The notes beneath the pieces were generated by a model. It worked only from the letters and a program-made list of their open reading frames with translations. It did no database searches and had not been told where the DNA came from. This document shows positions 1-9,393 of a DNA stretch of 64,000 nt, one piece after another. The DNA lies in the NCBI GenBank assembly GCA_964398945.1, contig CAYNOT010000019.1, forward strand, positions 39,453-103,452, in the 5' to 3' direction. The DNA comes from JBGTGG01 sp964398945 (GTDB lineage Bacteria; Bacteroidota; Bacteroidia; Cytophagales; Cyclobacteriaceae). The position numbers were made by a program, and so were the translations under genes. How positions within the stretch are numbered: the stretch's first letter is position 1; every line of letters starts with the position of its first letter.

Positions 1-514
1 ATGGAAGGTACGCCTGTAGCATATCAAATTGGCGCACTGAAAAATTGGATACCCCAAAATGCAACACCTTTCCCTGTTCTTTCAATGTTGAAAAAGCCTC
101 CGTCACTTCAATCGGATTGAGCAATGGATCCGGACGATGGATCAATAATAAATCAATGCGATCCGTGCTTAAGTTTTTCAACGATTTTTCAACCTGCTGT
201 TGAATATGTGTTGAAGAAGTATCATAATGTTTTACCCAATTCTGTGGCATCGCTTCCGAAGTAAGTTGAATGCCGCACTTGGTAACCAACTCCATGTCGT
301 CACGCAACGAAGGGTTTTTTCTTAGCACTTCACCAAAGATTTTCTCATTGCCGTAATCGCCATAGATGTCTGCGTGATCGAATGATGTGATCCCCAGATC
401 AAGGGAAGTATTTACCAACATTTCCACTTGTGCGGTCTCTAATTTCCAACGCCAGGCACCGGCTACAATACGTGATAATTCCGGTCCGTCTTTATGAAGC
501 GTGATCCTTTCCAT
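1..514 (-). CDS. Aldo/keto reductase, YdhF-like (partial, C-terminus outside window)
   Basis: Encodes the N-terminal 171 residues of an NAD(P)H-dependent aldo/keto reductase, read by translating the minus strand from the ATG at 514. The catalytic tetrad is visible: Asp46 and Tyr51 in FDHADIYG, Lys79 in VTKCG and His126 in LLLIHRPDP. The order of blocks and the HRPDPL motif resemble E. coli YdhF, whose substrate is poorly defined, so the physiological reaction stays unassigned. The start codon overlaps the stop of the upstream nucleoside phosphorylase gene by one base (TAATG), so the two are probably cotranscribed and translationally coupled. The gene runs off the left edge; the rest of the barrel is not in the window. 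Confidence 0.88.
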   Translation of the reverse strand, partial: MERITLHKDGPELSRIVAGAWRWKLETAQVEMLVNTSLDLGITSFDHADIYGDYGNEKIFGEVLRKNPSLRDDMELVTKCGIQLTSEAMPQNWVKHYDTSSTHIQQQVEKSLKNLSTDRIDLLLIHRPDPLLNPIEVTEAFSTLKEQGKVLHFGVSNFSVRQFDMLQAYLP

Positions 515-1326
515 TATAGTCTTGAAATTAATTGAGTATATAAGGTAGTTAAGTCCGGTTCAGCTTTTCCGGCAGTGGCAATAATATCGGCAATGTTTGC
601 AGGTGCAAGATTGTCGGGATCGCAATCATCGGTCAACACAGAAATGGCGCAACACAGCAGGCCCATGTGGTTTGCAACAATCACTTCGGGCACGGTAGAC
701 ATGCCCACAGCATCCGCACCGATGCGTTTTAAATAGCGATACTCTGCACGCGTTTCCAGGTTTGGCCCAACAACGGAAGCATACACACCCACACGGAGTG
801 TGATATTATTTTCATTTGCTATGGCCATTAACTGCTCGTTCAATGTTTTCGAATAGGGCTGGCTCATGTCCGGGAACCGTGGCCCTAATTCATCCAGGTT
901 TTTTCCTCGCAACGGGTTTTCCGGTTGTAAATTAATATGATCATCCAACAACATCAACTCACCTTTTTTCCATTCAAGGTTTAAATTTCCGGCCGCATTC
1001 GATATCAATAAATTTTTGATGCCCAGCATTTTCATGACACGAACCGGCAATGTGATTTGCTGCATGGAATACCCTTCGTAATAATGAAAACGCCCCTGCA
1101 TAACCAATACGCGTTTTCCGTGGATGGTTCCGAAAATCAATTTCCCTTTGTGATATTCGATAGTAGCAACCGGAAAATGTGGTATGTCATGATAATCGAT
1201 TTGAATGGGGCTTTCTATTTTTTCAACAAAGGCATTTCCTAATCCTGTGCCCAACACAATGCCAATTTGCGGATCGGTAATGCCTTTGGTTTTAATAAAC
1301 GTACATGCTTCCGTGATTTCTTCCAT
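514..1326 (-). CDS. punA: Purine nucleoside phosphorylase (trimeric, PNP-I type)
   Basis: A 270-residue cytoplasmic enzyme predicted to split purine (deoxy)nucleosides with phosphate into base and (deoxy)ribose-1-phosphate, in purine salvage. Family marks are the phosphate loop GTGLG near residue 26, QGRFHYYEG at 77-85, SNAAGN at 109-114, GPNLETRAEY near 187 with the base-contacting Glu191, VGMST at 207-211, and TDDCDPDN at 232-239. The length fits the trimeric class; hexameric DeoD enzymes are shorter and lack these blocks. Human PNP has Asn243 where this protein has Asp in the TDDC block; as I recall this is common in bacterial members, so a narrow inosine/guanosine preference should not be assumed. 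It is coupled to the reductase gene downstream. Confidence 0.93.
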   Translation of the reverse strand: MEEITEACTFIKTKGITDPQIGIVLGTGLGNAFVEKIESPIQIDYHDIPHFPVATIEYHKGKLIFGTIHGKRVLVMQGRFHYYEGYSMQQITLPVRVMKMLGIKNLLISNAAGNLNLEWKKGELMLLDDHINLQPENPLRGKNLDELGPRFPDMSQPYSKTLNEQLMAIANENNITLRVGVYASVVGPNLETRAEYRYLKRIGADAVGMSTVPEVIVANHMGLLCCAISVLTDDCDPDNLAPANIADIIATAGKAEPDLTTLYTQLISRL

Positions 1327-1412
1327 ACTTTATGATTGGCAAATTAAATAATTGCCAATTGTTAATTGATCATCCATACAAAAAACATTAACGATATAGG
1401 TATCCACTTTTC

Positions 1413-1670
1413 TTAACCACATAGATACATAGTATGTTCTGTATCAATTCAATAAGCAGATATTGTAAAACTTGACACCGCCACATGTGTATCCTCAATG
1501 TTTAAAAAGAGGGGAAACACAATAGAAAAACATTTTTTTTTCACATAGAGGTTGAGCGCAGCCCTATATGAAACTTTAAAATCCCATATCGTACTAAACC
1601 AATTTTAACTGTTGATGAGCATTTCAATGAATTGCCTAAGCTTTAAATATCTATGCAGCTATGTGGTTAA
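1413..1670. repeat. Imperfect inverted repeat pair, arms 1413-1432 and 1651-1670
   Basis: The left arm TTAACCACATAGATACATAG and the right arm CTATGCAGCTATGTGGTTAA match at 18 of 20 positions as an inverted repeat about 240 bp apart. The enclosed DNA has no ORF of note. The arrangement resembles a decayed miniature element or an intergenic palindromic repeat family; similar ACCACATAGA strings are, in my recollection, frequent in Bacteroidota intergenic DNA. No target duplication was identified. Confidence 0.55.
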
Positions 1671-1750
1671 AAAAACAGGGATTTTTTAGACACAAACGGA
1701 TGCGCCAATTAGAAATTCGCTAATCAGTAATTAACTGGACTTACGTACAG

Positions 1751-1837
1751 GGCAACAAAGGCTCAAAGACACTAAGGTTTTTATTCCGAAGTGTACCCAA
1801 AATGAAATGTTTTTTCGTGTCTTGGTGACTTTGTGGC
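1751..1837. repeat. Imperfect inverted repeat, arms 1751-1773 and 1816-1837
   Basis: The left arm (GGCAACAAAGGCTCAAAGAC, continuing to 1773) and the right arm (GTGTCTTGGTGACTTTGTGG in the core) pair at about 17 of 22 positions around a 42-bp spacer. It sits directly downstream of the TolC-like gene and could act as an intergenic palindromic unit. The AAAG/CTTTG-rich composition is unlike the neighbouring coding sequence. Confidence 0.5.
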
Positions 1838-1864
1838 AAAAACCTGCGTAACATCAGTAATTAA

Positions 1865-3304
1865 CTACTCAACCGGGTACATTTCAATAATCCCGCCCGT
1901 CAAACGAAGGAGTTCGGTGCGACTGGTAATGAGTGCAAAAACCGCGAGGGATTTTTCTATTGCCGCATTGCGTGCATTTTCCTGGACGATACGTAAATCA
2001 ATGGCACTTAACGCACCGTTTCGGTAACGCACATTTGCCAATTCCAAATTCAATTCGGCAGCTTCCTCTTTTTCTATTGCAATGTTGACCAGTTGCCTGC
2101 GGAGGTTGTACAAATCATACGTTGCCAACAAATCGTTTTCAAGGGAAAGCTTCAATTGATTGGTGGTGAGCAACCCCATCTTCTCCTGGATTTGGGCATT
2201 CTCAATGGAGCGTTTTATTTGCCGGCCATTAAAGAGTGTCCAGCGCAAGCTAAGGTTTGCGTAAGCACCGTATGAATTACCCGAGAGGCTTTGATTGACA
2301 AACAAGGATTGATTATTGGTTTGAATTACCGGAAAGTTCGCGTCATCATTCACATACCCGATTGTGTTTTTTTGTTCAGGCCCTGTAGCCGAGCGAAAAT
2401 CAGCATTCAATCTGTCCAAACTTCCATTCGCACCAATATTCAAACCGATTGTAGGATATAAATCCGACTGCATGAGTTTTGTGTTGTTGCGCAACAACTC
2501 CTGGTTGATGTACTGATTTTTCAAATTCGTGTTGGAGCGTACCATGCGCGCGCGCATTTCCGATAGTGAATAATTTTCCCCATGATAAAAAAGTGAATCC
2601 GTAAACACCCAATGATGATCGAGGCTATCGCTCAGGAGTACATTTAAATTCCGAACGGTATTCCGGTATACAATTTCTTGCCGCAGCACATTTGCAGAAT
2701 CCGTGAGGTAGTTGTTCTTTTCTTGCAACACATCAAAGGTAATGGCGCTTCCCAACTCCTTCCGAAGTTGAACAAACTCATACCGCTCTTTCGAGTAGGC
2801 CAGGTTTTTCTCCAGCACATTCAGGTTCTCCTTATCAAGCAACGCCTGGTAGTATGCCAGCACAATGCCTTGTACCACACCTTCAATAATGAACGCACTG
2901 TTGCCATAACTCAAATCTTCAAGTTGCTCTAGTCTTTCCTTTGTAAGGTTGATCGAAAAACCATCAAACAAAATAAACTGCGCATCTAATTGCCCATTGA
3001 GGTTGTCACTGATGTTCCTGCCGGGCACAGCAAAGGGGTTGGCGGGCTTGCGCTGAACAATTTGATTGTTTTGGTTTGAATTGAAAGTGATCAGGGGGTA
3101 ACGTCCGGCTTGTCCCCATGTATTGCTATTTCGGGCAATTTCCAAATCCAGTTTTTGGATCTGGATATCAAAATTGTTTTTCAACCCGATTGCAATGGCT
3201 TCGCTAAGGCTTAGCGTTTGTTGCGCGAATGCTGCCGAACAAACAAACAAGGAACCAAAAATCAATACAACCCTATTCAACCGCATGCCTACCATGTTTT
3301 TCAC
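1865..3304 (-). CDS. TolC-family outer-membrane efflux protein
   Basis: A 479-residue outer-membrane channel predicted to be the exit duct of the RND pump encoded just upstream. It has a signal peptide ending near AFAQQ, followed by the TolC-like LSLSEAIAIGLKNNFDI start and long alternating helical stretches with the duplicated OEP layout (helical blocks around residues 120-230 and 330-460). The frame overlaps the pump gene by 32 bp if the first ATG (3304) is used. Internal ATGs at 3295 and 3286 give shorter overlaps and still keep the signal peptide; 3286 (MRLNRVVLIFG) looks the most natural. Substrate range cannot be read from the sequence. Confidence 0.9.
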   Translation of the reverse strand: MKNMVGMRLNRVVLIFGSLFVCSAAFAQQTLSLSEAIAIGLKNNFDIQIQKLDLEIARNSNTWGQAGRYPLITFNSNQNNQIVQRKPANPFAVPGRNISDNLNGQLDAQFILFDGFSINLTKERLEQLEDLSYGNSAFIIEGVVQGIVLAYYQALLDKENLNVLEKNLAYSKERYEFVQLRKELGSAITFDVLQEKNNYLTDSANVLRQEIVYRNTVRNLNVLLSDSLDHHWVFTDSLFYHGENYSLSEMRARMVRSNTNLKNQYINQELLRNNTKLMQSDLYPTIGLNIGANGSLDRLNADFRSATGPEQKNTIGYVNDDANFPVIQTNNQSLFVNQSLSGNSYGAYANLSLRWTLFNGRQIKRSIENAQIQEKMGLLTTNQLKLSLENDLLATYDLYNLRRQLVNIAIEKEEAAELNLELANVRYRNGALSAIDLRIVQENARNAAIEKSLAVFALITSRTELLRLTGGIIEMYPVE

Positions 3305-6300
3305 TTAATAAGGAATAGATAGCCGGGATCACAAAAAGTGTAAGCACAGTGGCAAACATAAGCCCGCCAATAACAGCGATGCCCATCGACACCCTGCTTT
3401 CTGAACCCGTACCAAGTGCCAACGCAATTGGTAAAATCCCTAAAATAGTTGACATGCTGGTCATGAGGATAGGCCGGAAACGTGACACCGCAGCGCCAAT
3501 AATCGCATCTCTGATCTGAAGCCCCTGCTCTTTCCGTTGATTTGCAAATTCAACAATCAAAATCCCGTTTTTAGTAACCAGGCCGATCAGCATGATCATC
3601 CCGATCTGGCTAAAAATGTTTATTGTCTGATTGAAGTACCATAGGGACAGCAGTGCGCCTGCCAGTGCCAACGGAACAGTAAACATGATGATCAATGGGT
3701 CTTTAAAACTTTCAAACTGACCCGCCAATACCAGGTAAATGATCGCCAATGCCATTAAGAAAGCCAAATAAATGCTGGAAGAGCTTTCCATAAACTCACG
3801 GGAGGCCCCATCGAGGCTGGTGGAATACGTTTCATCCAATACTTCACCCGCAATGCGTTCCATTTCAGCAATACCATCAGCAAGTGCTACCCCGGGCGCG
3901 GTTTGCGCATTGATTTTTGCTGATGAATACCGGTTGAAACGATACAATTGTGGTGGGCTGCTTTGTTCCTCAACAGTTACCAAATTATCAAGCTGGATAA
4001 TTTCACCCCTCCTGTTTCGTACATACAATGTGCGCAAGTCAAGCGGTTCGTTCCTGTCTTTTCTTTCTACCTGGCCAATGATCTGATATTGTTTTCCGTT
4101 CATGATAAAATATCCAAAACGTGTACCGCTCAATCCGAGTTGGAGCGTTTGGGAAATGTCAACGATATTGACACCAAGGTTACGCGCCTTTTCGCGATTG
4201 ATGAGGATATTTATTTCAGGTTTTGTGAATTTCAGGTCAACATCTACATACGTAAACAATGGGCTTTCATTGGCCCTGTCTAAAAATGTTGGGATAACAT
4301 CTTTTAGTTTTTCAATAGTGGATGCTTGAATAACAAACTGTACCGGGAATCCTCCCCGTCTATCACCGATGCTTTGTGATTGTGAAGTATACGTTCGAAC
4401 GCCTGTAAATTTTTTTGCTTTTACGGTTATATCATCTACTATTTCCTGTTGTGTACGGGTGCGCTGGGATGGCGGCACCAATGTTACACGGAGAAACCCA
4501 TTGTTCGTTGACCCTCGCCCGGTAATGCTCATGGTACTAAGCTGCTCGGGCACTTCCTCATTTATAAAGTCGGTCATGGCAATGATGTATTCATCCATGT
4601 ATTCAAAAGTTGCCCCCTCGGTAGCGGTGGCCTGAAAGCGGAATTCACTTCGGTCTTCCAGCGGTGAAAGTTCGGCAGGGAGGGAAGACCCGATGAGGTA
4701 GATCAACCCGAACGATGCCAGCATGATCACGATGGCAACCCACCTGTTCTTCATAAAGGACTTCAGTAAACCTGAGTAAATGTTTGTAAGGTATTGAAAG
4801 AAGGGTTCGGTTTTCCTGTAGAGCCAGGGCTGAACATCCCGTTTCCTCAAAATCTTGGAACTCATCATTGGGGTCAGCGTAAGGGAAACAAATGCTGAGA
4901 TCACCACAGCACTGGCCACTACCAGGCCAAATTCCCGAAACAACCTTCCTGTTAATCCCTGAAGGAAAATCACCGGCAGGAACACGGCCACAACCGCCAC
5001 CGAAGTTGAAATTACCGCAAAGTAAATTTCGATAGCCCCTTGCCGCGCTGCTTCCTTGGGTTCCTGGCCAGCCTCCACTTTTGTGTAGATATTTTCCAAT
5101 ACCACAATGGCATCATCCACTACCAGGCCAATGGCCAATACAAGCCCGAGCATGGTAAGTACATTGATAGAAAAACCCAACAAGTACATCACAAAGAATG
5201 AACCGATCAATGAAATGGGGATGGCAACAACCGGGATAAGCGTGGTCCGCCAATCGCGCAAGAACAAAAATATGACAATGAAGACAAGGCAAAATGCTAT
5301 GATGATGGTCTCTTGTACTTCGGCAATGGAATCCCTGATATATTCGGTTGTATCCAAACTCATTACATGCCTGACATCACCGGGCAAATCCGTTTGGATC
5401 TGGTCAAGCTTTTCATACAAGCGGTCTGAGATTTCGATATTGTTGGCACCCGGCTGGGCAATAATTGCAATGGCCACACCGGGCATCCCATCCCTGCGCA
5501 AAAGGGAGCGGTCATCTTCCGGATATAACTCTGCCCTTCCAATATCCTGAAAACGAACAACCTGGTTTCCATCCTCTTTAATAATCAACCGGTTAAAATC
5601 CTCAACCGAATTCAGCCTCCCCATTGTGCGTACGGTAAGCTCGGTATTTTGCCCCTCAACCCTTCCGGAAGGAAGTTCCACATTCTCTCGATTGGTTGCC
5701 TGAAGAACATCTGAGGGGGTTAATCTATAACTCGCCAGCTTAATGGGATCCATCCACAACCGCATGGAATATCTTCGTTCCCCCCAAATGGCAACCGAAC
5801 TGATTCCGGGAATTGTTTGCAGGCGTTCCTTATAATAAATCTCAGCAATGCGCGACAAGTCAAGCAAATCACGACTGGCACTCATTACTGTCAAGAAAAT
5901 AATCGGTCGTGAATCTGCATCTGCCTTGGAAACTTCCGGGGGATCTACATCACGGGGAAGATTTCGAAGGGCGCCAGAAACTTTGTCACGAACATCATTT
6001 GCGGCTGCTTCTAAGTCGACACCCAATTCAAACTCTACGGTAATATTGCTTCTTCCTTCCCGGCTAACGGAGGTGATTGTCCGAATCCCTGCTATTCCAT
6101 TTACTGCGTCTTCCAGCGGCTCGGTAATTTGCGATTCGATTACATCGGCATTTGCACCGGTATAAGAAGTTGAAACGGTAATCACAGGCGGGTCCACACT
6201 TGGAAATTCCCGGACGCCTAAGTAACTAAACCCGATTACCCCAAAAAGCATAATTACCAACGACATCACGATGGCAAGGACGGGCCGGTTGATACTGATG

Positions 6301-6317
6301 GTTGAAAGGCTTGCCAT
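3273..6317 (-). CDS. RND efflux transporter permease (HAE-1/AcrB type)
   Basis: A 1014-residue inner-membrane proton-drug antiporter, the pump of a tripartite efflux system. It starts with the typical MASLSTISINRPVLAIV and first membrane helix, followed by the FPSVDPPVITVST porter entry. It carries the intramembrane Asp-Asp pair in GLVVDDAIVVLEN near residue 400, and the second half repeats the topology with GLVTKNGILIVEF near residue 910. The length is usual for the family. It lies 7 bp downstream of the adaptor gene and overlaps the TolC-like gene, so the three form one operon. Absence of heavy-metal RND marks favours the multidrug/hydrophobic substrate branch; the actual substrates are unknown. 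Confidence 0.95.
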   Translation of the reverse strand: MASLSTISINRPVLAIVMSLVIMLFGVIGFSYLGVREFPSVDPPVITVSTSYTGANADVIESQITEPLEDAVNGIAGIRTITSVSREGRSNITVEFELGVDLEAAANDVRDKVSGALRNLPRDVDPPEVSKADADSRPIIFLTVMSASRDLLDLSRIAEIYYKERLQTIPGISSVAIWGERRYSMRLWMDPIKLASYRLTPSDVLQATNRENVELPSGRVEGQNTELTVRTMGRLNSVEDFNRLIIKEDGNQVVRFQDIGRAELYPEDDRSLLRRDGMPGVAIAIIAQPGANNIEISDRLYEKLDQIQTDLPGDVRHVMSLDTTEYIRDSIAEVQETIIIAFCLVFIVIFLFLRDWRTTLIPVVAIPISLIGSFFVMYLLGFSINVLTMLGLVLAIGLVVDDAIVVLENIYTKVEAGQEPKEAARQGAIEIYFAVISTSVAVVAVFLPVIFLQGLTGRLFREFGLVVASAVVISAFVSLTLTPMMSSKILRKRDVQPWLYRKTEPFFQYLTNIYSGLLKSFMKNRWVAIVIMLASFGLIYLIGSSLPAELSPLEDRSEFRFQATATEGATFEYMDEYIIAMTDFINEEVPEQLSTMSITGRGSTNNGFLRVTLVPPSQRTRTQQEIVDDITVKAKKFTGVRTYTSQSQSIGDRRGGFPVQFVIQASTIEKLKDVIPTFLDRANESPLFTYVDVDLKFTKPEINILINREKARNLGVNIVDISQTLQLGLSGTRFGYFIMNGKQYQIIGQVERKDRNEPLDLRTLYVRNRRGEIIQLDNLVTVEEQSSPPQLYRFNRYSSAKINAQTAPGVALADGIAEMERIAGEVLDETYSTSLDGASREFMESSSSIYLAFLMALAIIYLVLAGQFESFKDPLIIMFTVPLALAGALLSLWYFNQTINIFSQIGMIMLIGLVTKNGILIVEFANQRKEQGLQIRDAIIGAAVSRFRPILMTSMSTILGILPIALALGTGSESRVSMGIAVIGGLMFATVLTLFVIPAIYSLLSEKHGRHAVE

Positions 6318-6324
6318 GATTTTT

Positions 6325-7389
6325 TTATTTGATCTTTACTACATCAACGTGCATACCGGGGCGCAACTGAAGCAATCCTGTTGTGATGAGTGTGTCCCCC
6401 GTTTTCAACCCCGACAATATCTCCAATGCTAAATTTGTCCGGATGCCTGTTTGCACAGTAACCTCTTTTGCTTTACCGTCTTCTTTTATAAAAACTTTAT
6501 GGCCGTTCATTACCGGTATTACGGCCTCAGTAGGAATTAAGATTGCATTGTCAATGGTTTCGAGTATCAATTCCACACGTACAAATTGCCCGGGCAACAA
6601 CAATCCTTTTGTGTTATCAGCCAAGGCACGAACTTTTAAAGTACGTGTATTCGGATCGATTTGAGGTTCGATTGCATATACCGATCCTTCCAATTCCTGG
6701 TCGTTGTTCTCAATACTGAATTTTATTTTCTGGCCAATCTTTACTTGCGTGCTATATCGGCCGGCAACCGAAAACTCGATCTTTGCAGGGTTTATATTAT
6801 AGAGTGTTGCAATAACAGAGTTCGGGGAAATAAACGCACCTTCACTAACATACCGTAATCCAATAATGCCATTAAAAGGTGCCCGGATCCTGGTTTTGGC
6901 GAGTTGGGCCTCCAACAGTTTAATATCTGCTTCTGTTGTTTTTAACCGGTTGAATGCATTATCGTACTCTTCCTGGCTAATGGCGTCCCTTTCCAACAAC
7001 TTTACCTGTCGTGCTTCAATGTCTGTGTACAGCTTTTGATTATGGCGTTGTTTTTCGAGCTGCGCTTCAATTTCATCATCATTGATGTGAACGAGCAAGT
7101 CACCTTTGGAAACACGTTTGCCTTCCTGAAAGGATATGTTCGTGATCTTGCCGGAAACTTCGCCTTTTATTTCGAGTGATTCATTGGCGAACACAGATCC
7201 CGTTACAATCACACGGTTGCTCAGTTCCCCCGTTTTTATAATCTCCACTTCAACCGGAAGTTGTTCATTCTGGCTACCTGCTTTGTTGCCATCGGCCGGT
7301 TTTTTATCGCCAAACAAATTCAACTTCGGTATTACCAGCACGGCTATCACGGCAATAACAACTGCTCCTGTAATAATCTTCTTTTTCAT
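6325..7389 (-). CDS. RND efflux periplasmic adaptor (membrane fusion protein)
   Basis: A 354-residue HlyD/AcrA-type adaptor anchored by an N-terminal hydrophobic segment (residues about 4-25), expected to bridge the inner-membrane pump and the TolC-like channel. It shows the barrel-sandwich half-motif SGKITNISFQEGKRVSKGD, a helical hairpin from about residue 115 to 160, the second half-motif RAPFNGIIGLRYVSEG, and a C-terminal beta-barrel/membrane-proximal domain with PGQFVRVEL. It is the first gene of the adaptor-pump-channel operon. The 100 bp before it carry no strong promoter, so it may read through from coaE, which ends at 7491. Confidence 0.93.
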   Translation of the reverse strand: MKKKIITGAVVIAVIAVLVIPKLNLFGDKKPADGNKAGSQNEQLPVEVEIIKTGELSNRVIVTGSVFANESLEIKGEVSGKITNISFQEGKRVSKGDLLVHINDDEIEAQLEKQRHNQKLYTDIEARQVKLLERDAISQEEYDNAFNRLKTTEADIKLLEAQLAKTRIRAPFNGIIGLRYVSEGAFISPNSVIATLYNINPAKIEFSVAGRYSTQVKIGQKIKFSIENNDQELEGSVYAIEPQIDPNTRTLKVRALADNTKGLLLPGQFVRVELILETIDNAILIPTEAVIPVMNGHKVFIKEDGKAKEVTVQTGIRTNLALEILSGLKTGDTLITTGLLQLRPGMHVDVVKIK

Positions 7390-7490
7390 GTGTTAATACA
7401 TACTTTTAAGTGGCCACATGCCTGCTGCCGACAGCCAGGGAATCGCATCTTCGCTTCCAATTTTTCTCGTTCGTAAACTGCATGGCCCTT

Positions 7491-8093
7491 TCATTGTCCC
7501 TCCTTACCTAAAAATCGTTGATGAAGCTTCAACACTTGTGGTATCACCGGTTGTGTGTCGTCATTAACAATAACAAAATCAGCACGTTCTAATTTTTCAA
7601 CTTCACTCATCTGGTTCTTTATGATATTCTTCACTTCCACTTCCGTACGCTGCGGATCGCGTTTCAACACGCGTGCAATGCGCAGCGCTTCGGGCGCACT
7701 CACCACAATCACATGATCGTGGCGTTTTGCAGATCCCGATTCAAAAAGCAATGCAGCCTCCCGAATAACATAGGGATGCATCAAATGCTTTTCCACCCAC
7801 TGTTCGTAATCGACTGCAACACGCGGATGAACCAAAGAATTCAAAATCTTTAATTTTTCATCGTTGTAAAAAACAACGCTTCTCATAAACCCACGGTTCA
7901 AGCTTCCATCGCTATGGTACGACAATGATCCGAATTCTTTTTTGATTGCATCGACAAGTATTCCATCTGTGGTCATTAACCTTTTCGCTCGGCTATCTGC
8001 ATCATAGGAAGGTGTACCCAGGCAATTGAACATTTTGCAGATGAGGCTTTTTCCCGAGCCTATTCCTCCCGTTATCCCGATTTGAAGTGCCAT
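7491..8093 (-). CDS. coaE: Dephospho-CoA kinase
   Basis: A 200-residue cytoplasmic kinase for the last step of coenzyme A synthesis, phosphorylating dephospho-CoA with ATP. The P-loop GITGGIGSGKS is at residues 6-16, followed by the family block PSYDADSRAKRL, the LIHP-like SLVHPRVAVDYEQW, the IREAALLFESG strand and a C-terminal DDTQ region. Size is standard. It follows the YbbR-like gene by 8 bp on the same strand, the usual order in this phylum, and is probably the last gene of that unit or reads into the efflux operon. Confidence 0.95.
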   Translation of the reverse strand: MALQIGITGGIGSGKSLICKMFNCLGTPSYDADSRAKRLMTTDGILVDAIKKEFGSLSYHSDGSLNRGFMRSVVFYNDEKLKILNSLVHPRVAVDYEQWVEKHLMHPYVIREAALLFESGSAKRHDHVIVVSAPEALRIARVLKRDPQRTEVEVKNIIKNQMSEVEKLERADFVIVNDDTQPVIPQVLKLHQRFLGKEGQ

Positions 8094-8101
8094 GTTTTGG
8101 A

Positions 8102-9043
8102 TTAGTAATTGATACTAACTGAGTCGATGTGGACTGCCGTCACAAAGTTGGGAAGACCAACCACTTTAGGGGCAACTTTCATTTTGCCTCTTTGGAAGCC
8201 TTTCAAATCAATTACTGCTTTGATGGAATCCGGACGAAAACGGTCGACTGATTTTTCGCCCATCCGGAATGTACAGGCAATTTTTTCGATTGAATAGACT
8301 GCCCTGTTGGTAGTGGGCACATTTATCAGTTCCAACGCAATGGTATCAACAACGTCTACCAATTTGTCAACCAAAAAAGTTATCTGGACGGTAGGTGGGT
8401 CCCTTTTAATTGCAGGTGAGGCAAAAACCACTTCAACATCCCCTTTAAAATTCTTGTTGATACCTTCCTCCGCAAGTACCATGTTGTAGGGCTCAATGAT
8501 GGCCGTGACCATCCCAATGGGGCCTTCTATAAAAATAGAATCAGGCACAATCTTCACCTCACTTTGGATTCCATATTGGGGATCGAGGTTCTTCGATACC
8601 GAATCTACCTGAAGGGTAACCCACCGGCCTGCTTTTGGTTCAATATGAACAAATAGCGTGTCCGTGAGCACAAAGTTTATCTTCATCTCGGCCAATTGGT
8701 CCGCAATAAAGCCAGGCAACGTACTGCCTACTATCTTTTTAACTTCAGAGGGCCGCTCCAACGGGATCAGGAGCGAGGGGAGGTTAATGCCAAGGCTTCT
8801 CCGAAAAAGATTCCACCCAACACCTGTAACATTGAGTGAAATCTCTTCCGGCAAAGGCTCTACATTAACGTAGTTTTTATTGTTGTAATCAAAGACAATT
8901 GGAAAATTTAAGTTGGTGGTATATTCTTTGTTCAGCGCATTGAAGAACCAAAATACCGTTGCCGCAAAAATGCTCAACACGACTGCCTTCCAATTTCTAT
9001 CATTGAAACGGAGAAAGTTGAATATGGACTTGACCCAACTCAT
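8102..9043 (-). CDS. YbbR-like domain protein, membrane-anchored
   Basis: A 313-residue protein with one N-terminal membrane helix (VVLSIFAATVFWFFNAL, residues about 20-36) and an extracytoplasmic beta-rich part with at least two YbbR-type repeats (around residues 45-130 and 140-225). In Firmicutes, YbbR/CdaR regulates a diadenylate cyclase, but no cyclase gene is next to this one and that role is not implied here. In Bacteroidota the family commonly sits between yajC and coaE, exactly as here (gaps of 9 and 8 bp). Function in this setting is unknown; an envelope role is inferred from topology. Confidence 0.82.
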   Translation of the reverse strand: MSWVKSIFNFLRFNDRNWKAVVLSIFAATVFWFFNALNKEYTTNLNFPIVFDYNNKNYVNVEPLPEEISLNVTGVGWNLFRRSLGINLPSLLIPLERPSEVKKIVGSTLPGFIADQLAEMKINFVLTDTLFVHIEPKAGRWVTLQVDSVSKNLDPQYGIQSEVKIVPDSIFIEGPIGMVTAIIEPYNMVLAEEGINKNFKGDVEVVFASPAIKRDPPTVQITFLVDKLVDVVDTIALELINVPTTNRAVYSIEKIACTFRMGEKSVDRFRPDSIKAVIDLKGFQRGKMKVAPKVVGLPNFVTAVHIDSVSINY

Positions 9044-9052
9044 TTCATTTTT

Positions 9053-9358
9053 TTACTTTTTAACGGTTCCCTTTGTAGATTCCATAGAAATAGCAGACTT
9101 TGAAAATTTAATACGTCCACCTTTCTCTACTTCCAAGATGATCGCATCGCCTTCGATCTCAGCGATTCTCCCGTGAATGCCACCGATCGTCACTACCTGG
9201 TCACCCTTTTTTACTTCTTCAATAAATTTCTTTTGTTCTTTTTGCTTTTTCTGCTGCGGACGGATCATAAAAAAGTAGAACACGAAAATAATACCACCAA
9301 ATATGATGTATTGAAAATACTGGTTCTGTGGTTGGGCTTGTACTAAGATTGAAAACAT
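9053..9358 (-). CDS. yajC: Preprotein translocase subunit YajC
   Basis: A 101-residue inner-membrane accessory protein of the SecDF-YajC complex. It has a single membrane helix (IIFGGIIFVFYFFMIRPQQK, about residues 17-36) with the family hallmark FMIRPQQKKQKE, followed by the conserved block VKKGDQVVTIGGIHGRIAEI. Length is normal. A hairpin-plus-U-tract terminator at 9394-9433 separates it from the DUF1573 gene upstream, so it probably starts its own transcript with ybbR and coaE. Confidence 0.95.
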   Translation of the reverse strand: MFSILVQAQPQNQYFQYIIFGGIIFVFYFFMIRPQQKKQKEQKKFIEEVKKGDQVVTIGGIHGRIAEIEGDAIILEVEKGGRIKFSKSAISMESTKGTVKK

Positions 9359-9393
9359 AATTATTGATTTTAAGACGGCAAGTTATTTATTAT

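Larger units (their letters stand above)
1327..1864. other. Gene-free stretch with inverted repeats
   Basis: About 540 bp without a credible ORF between the phosphorylase start and the TolC-like gene stop. It is AT-rich. It holds two imperfect inverted repeat pairs (1413-1432 with 1651-1670; 1751-1773 with 1816-1837) and a 14-bp direct repeat (ATCAGTAATTAACT at 1723-1736 and 1853-1866, the second copy running into the TolC-like stop codon). It must also carry the promoter of the nucleoside phosphorylase unit, but no clear TAnnTTTG box with a spaced TTG was found. Confidence 0.6.

Noticed and set aside
7397..7494. Small minus-strand ORF (about 25-33 codons) between coaE and the efflux adaptor gene
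   Set aside because: It overlaps the coaE stop by ATGA, but the composition is unremarkable and no family is recognisable; too short to support.
8102..9043. YbbR-like protein as regulator of cyclic-di-AMP synthesis
   Set aside because: No diadenylate cyclase gene is adjacent; the Firmicutes context is absent.
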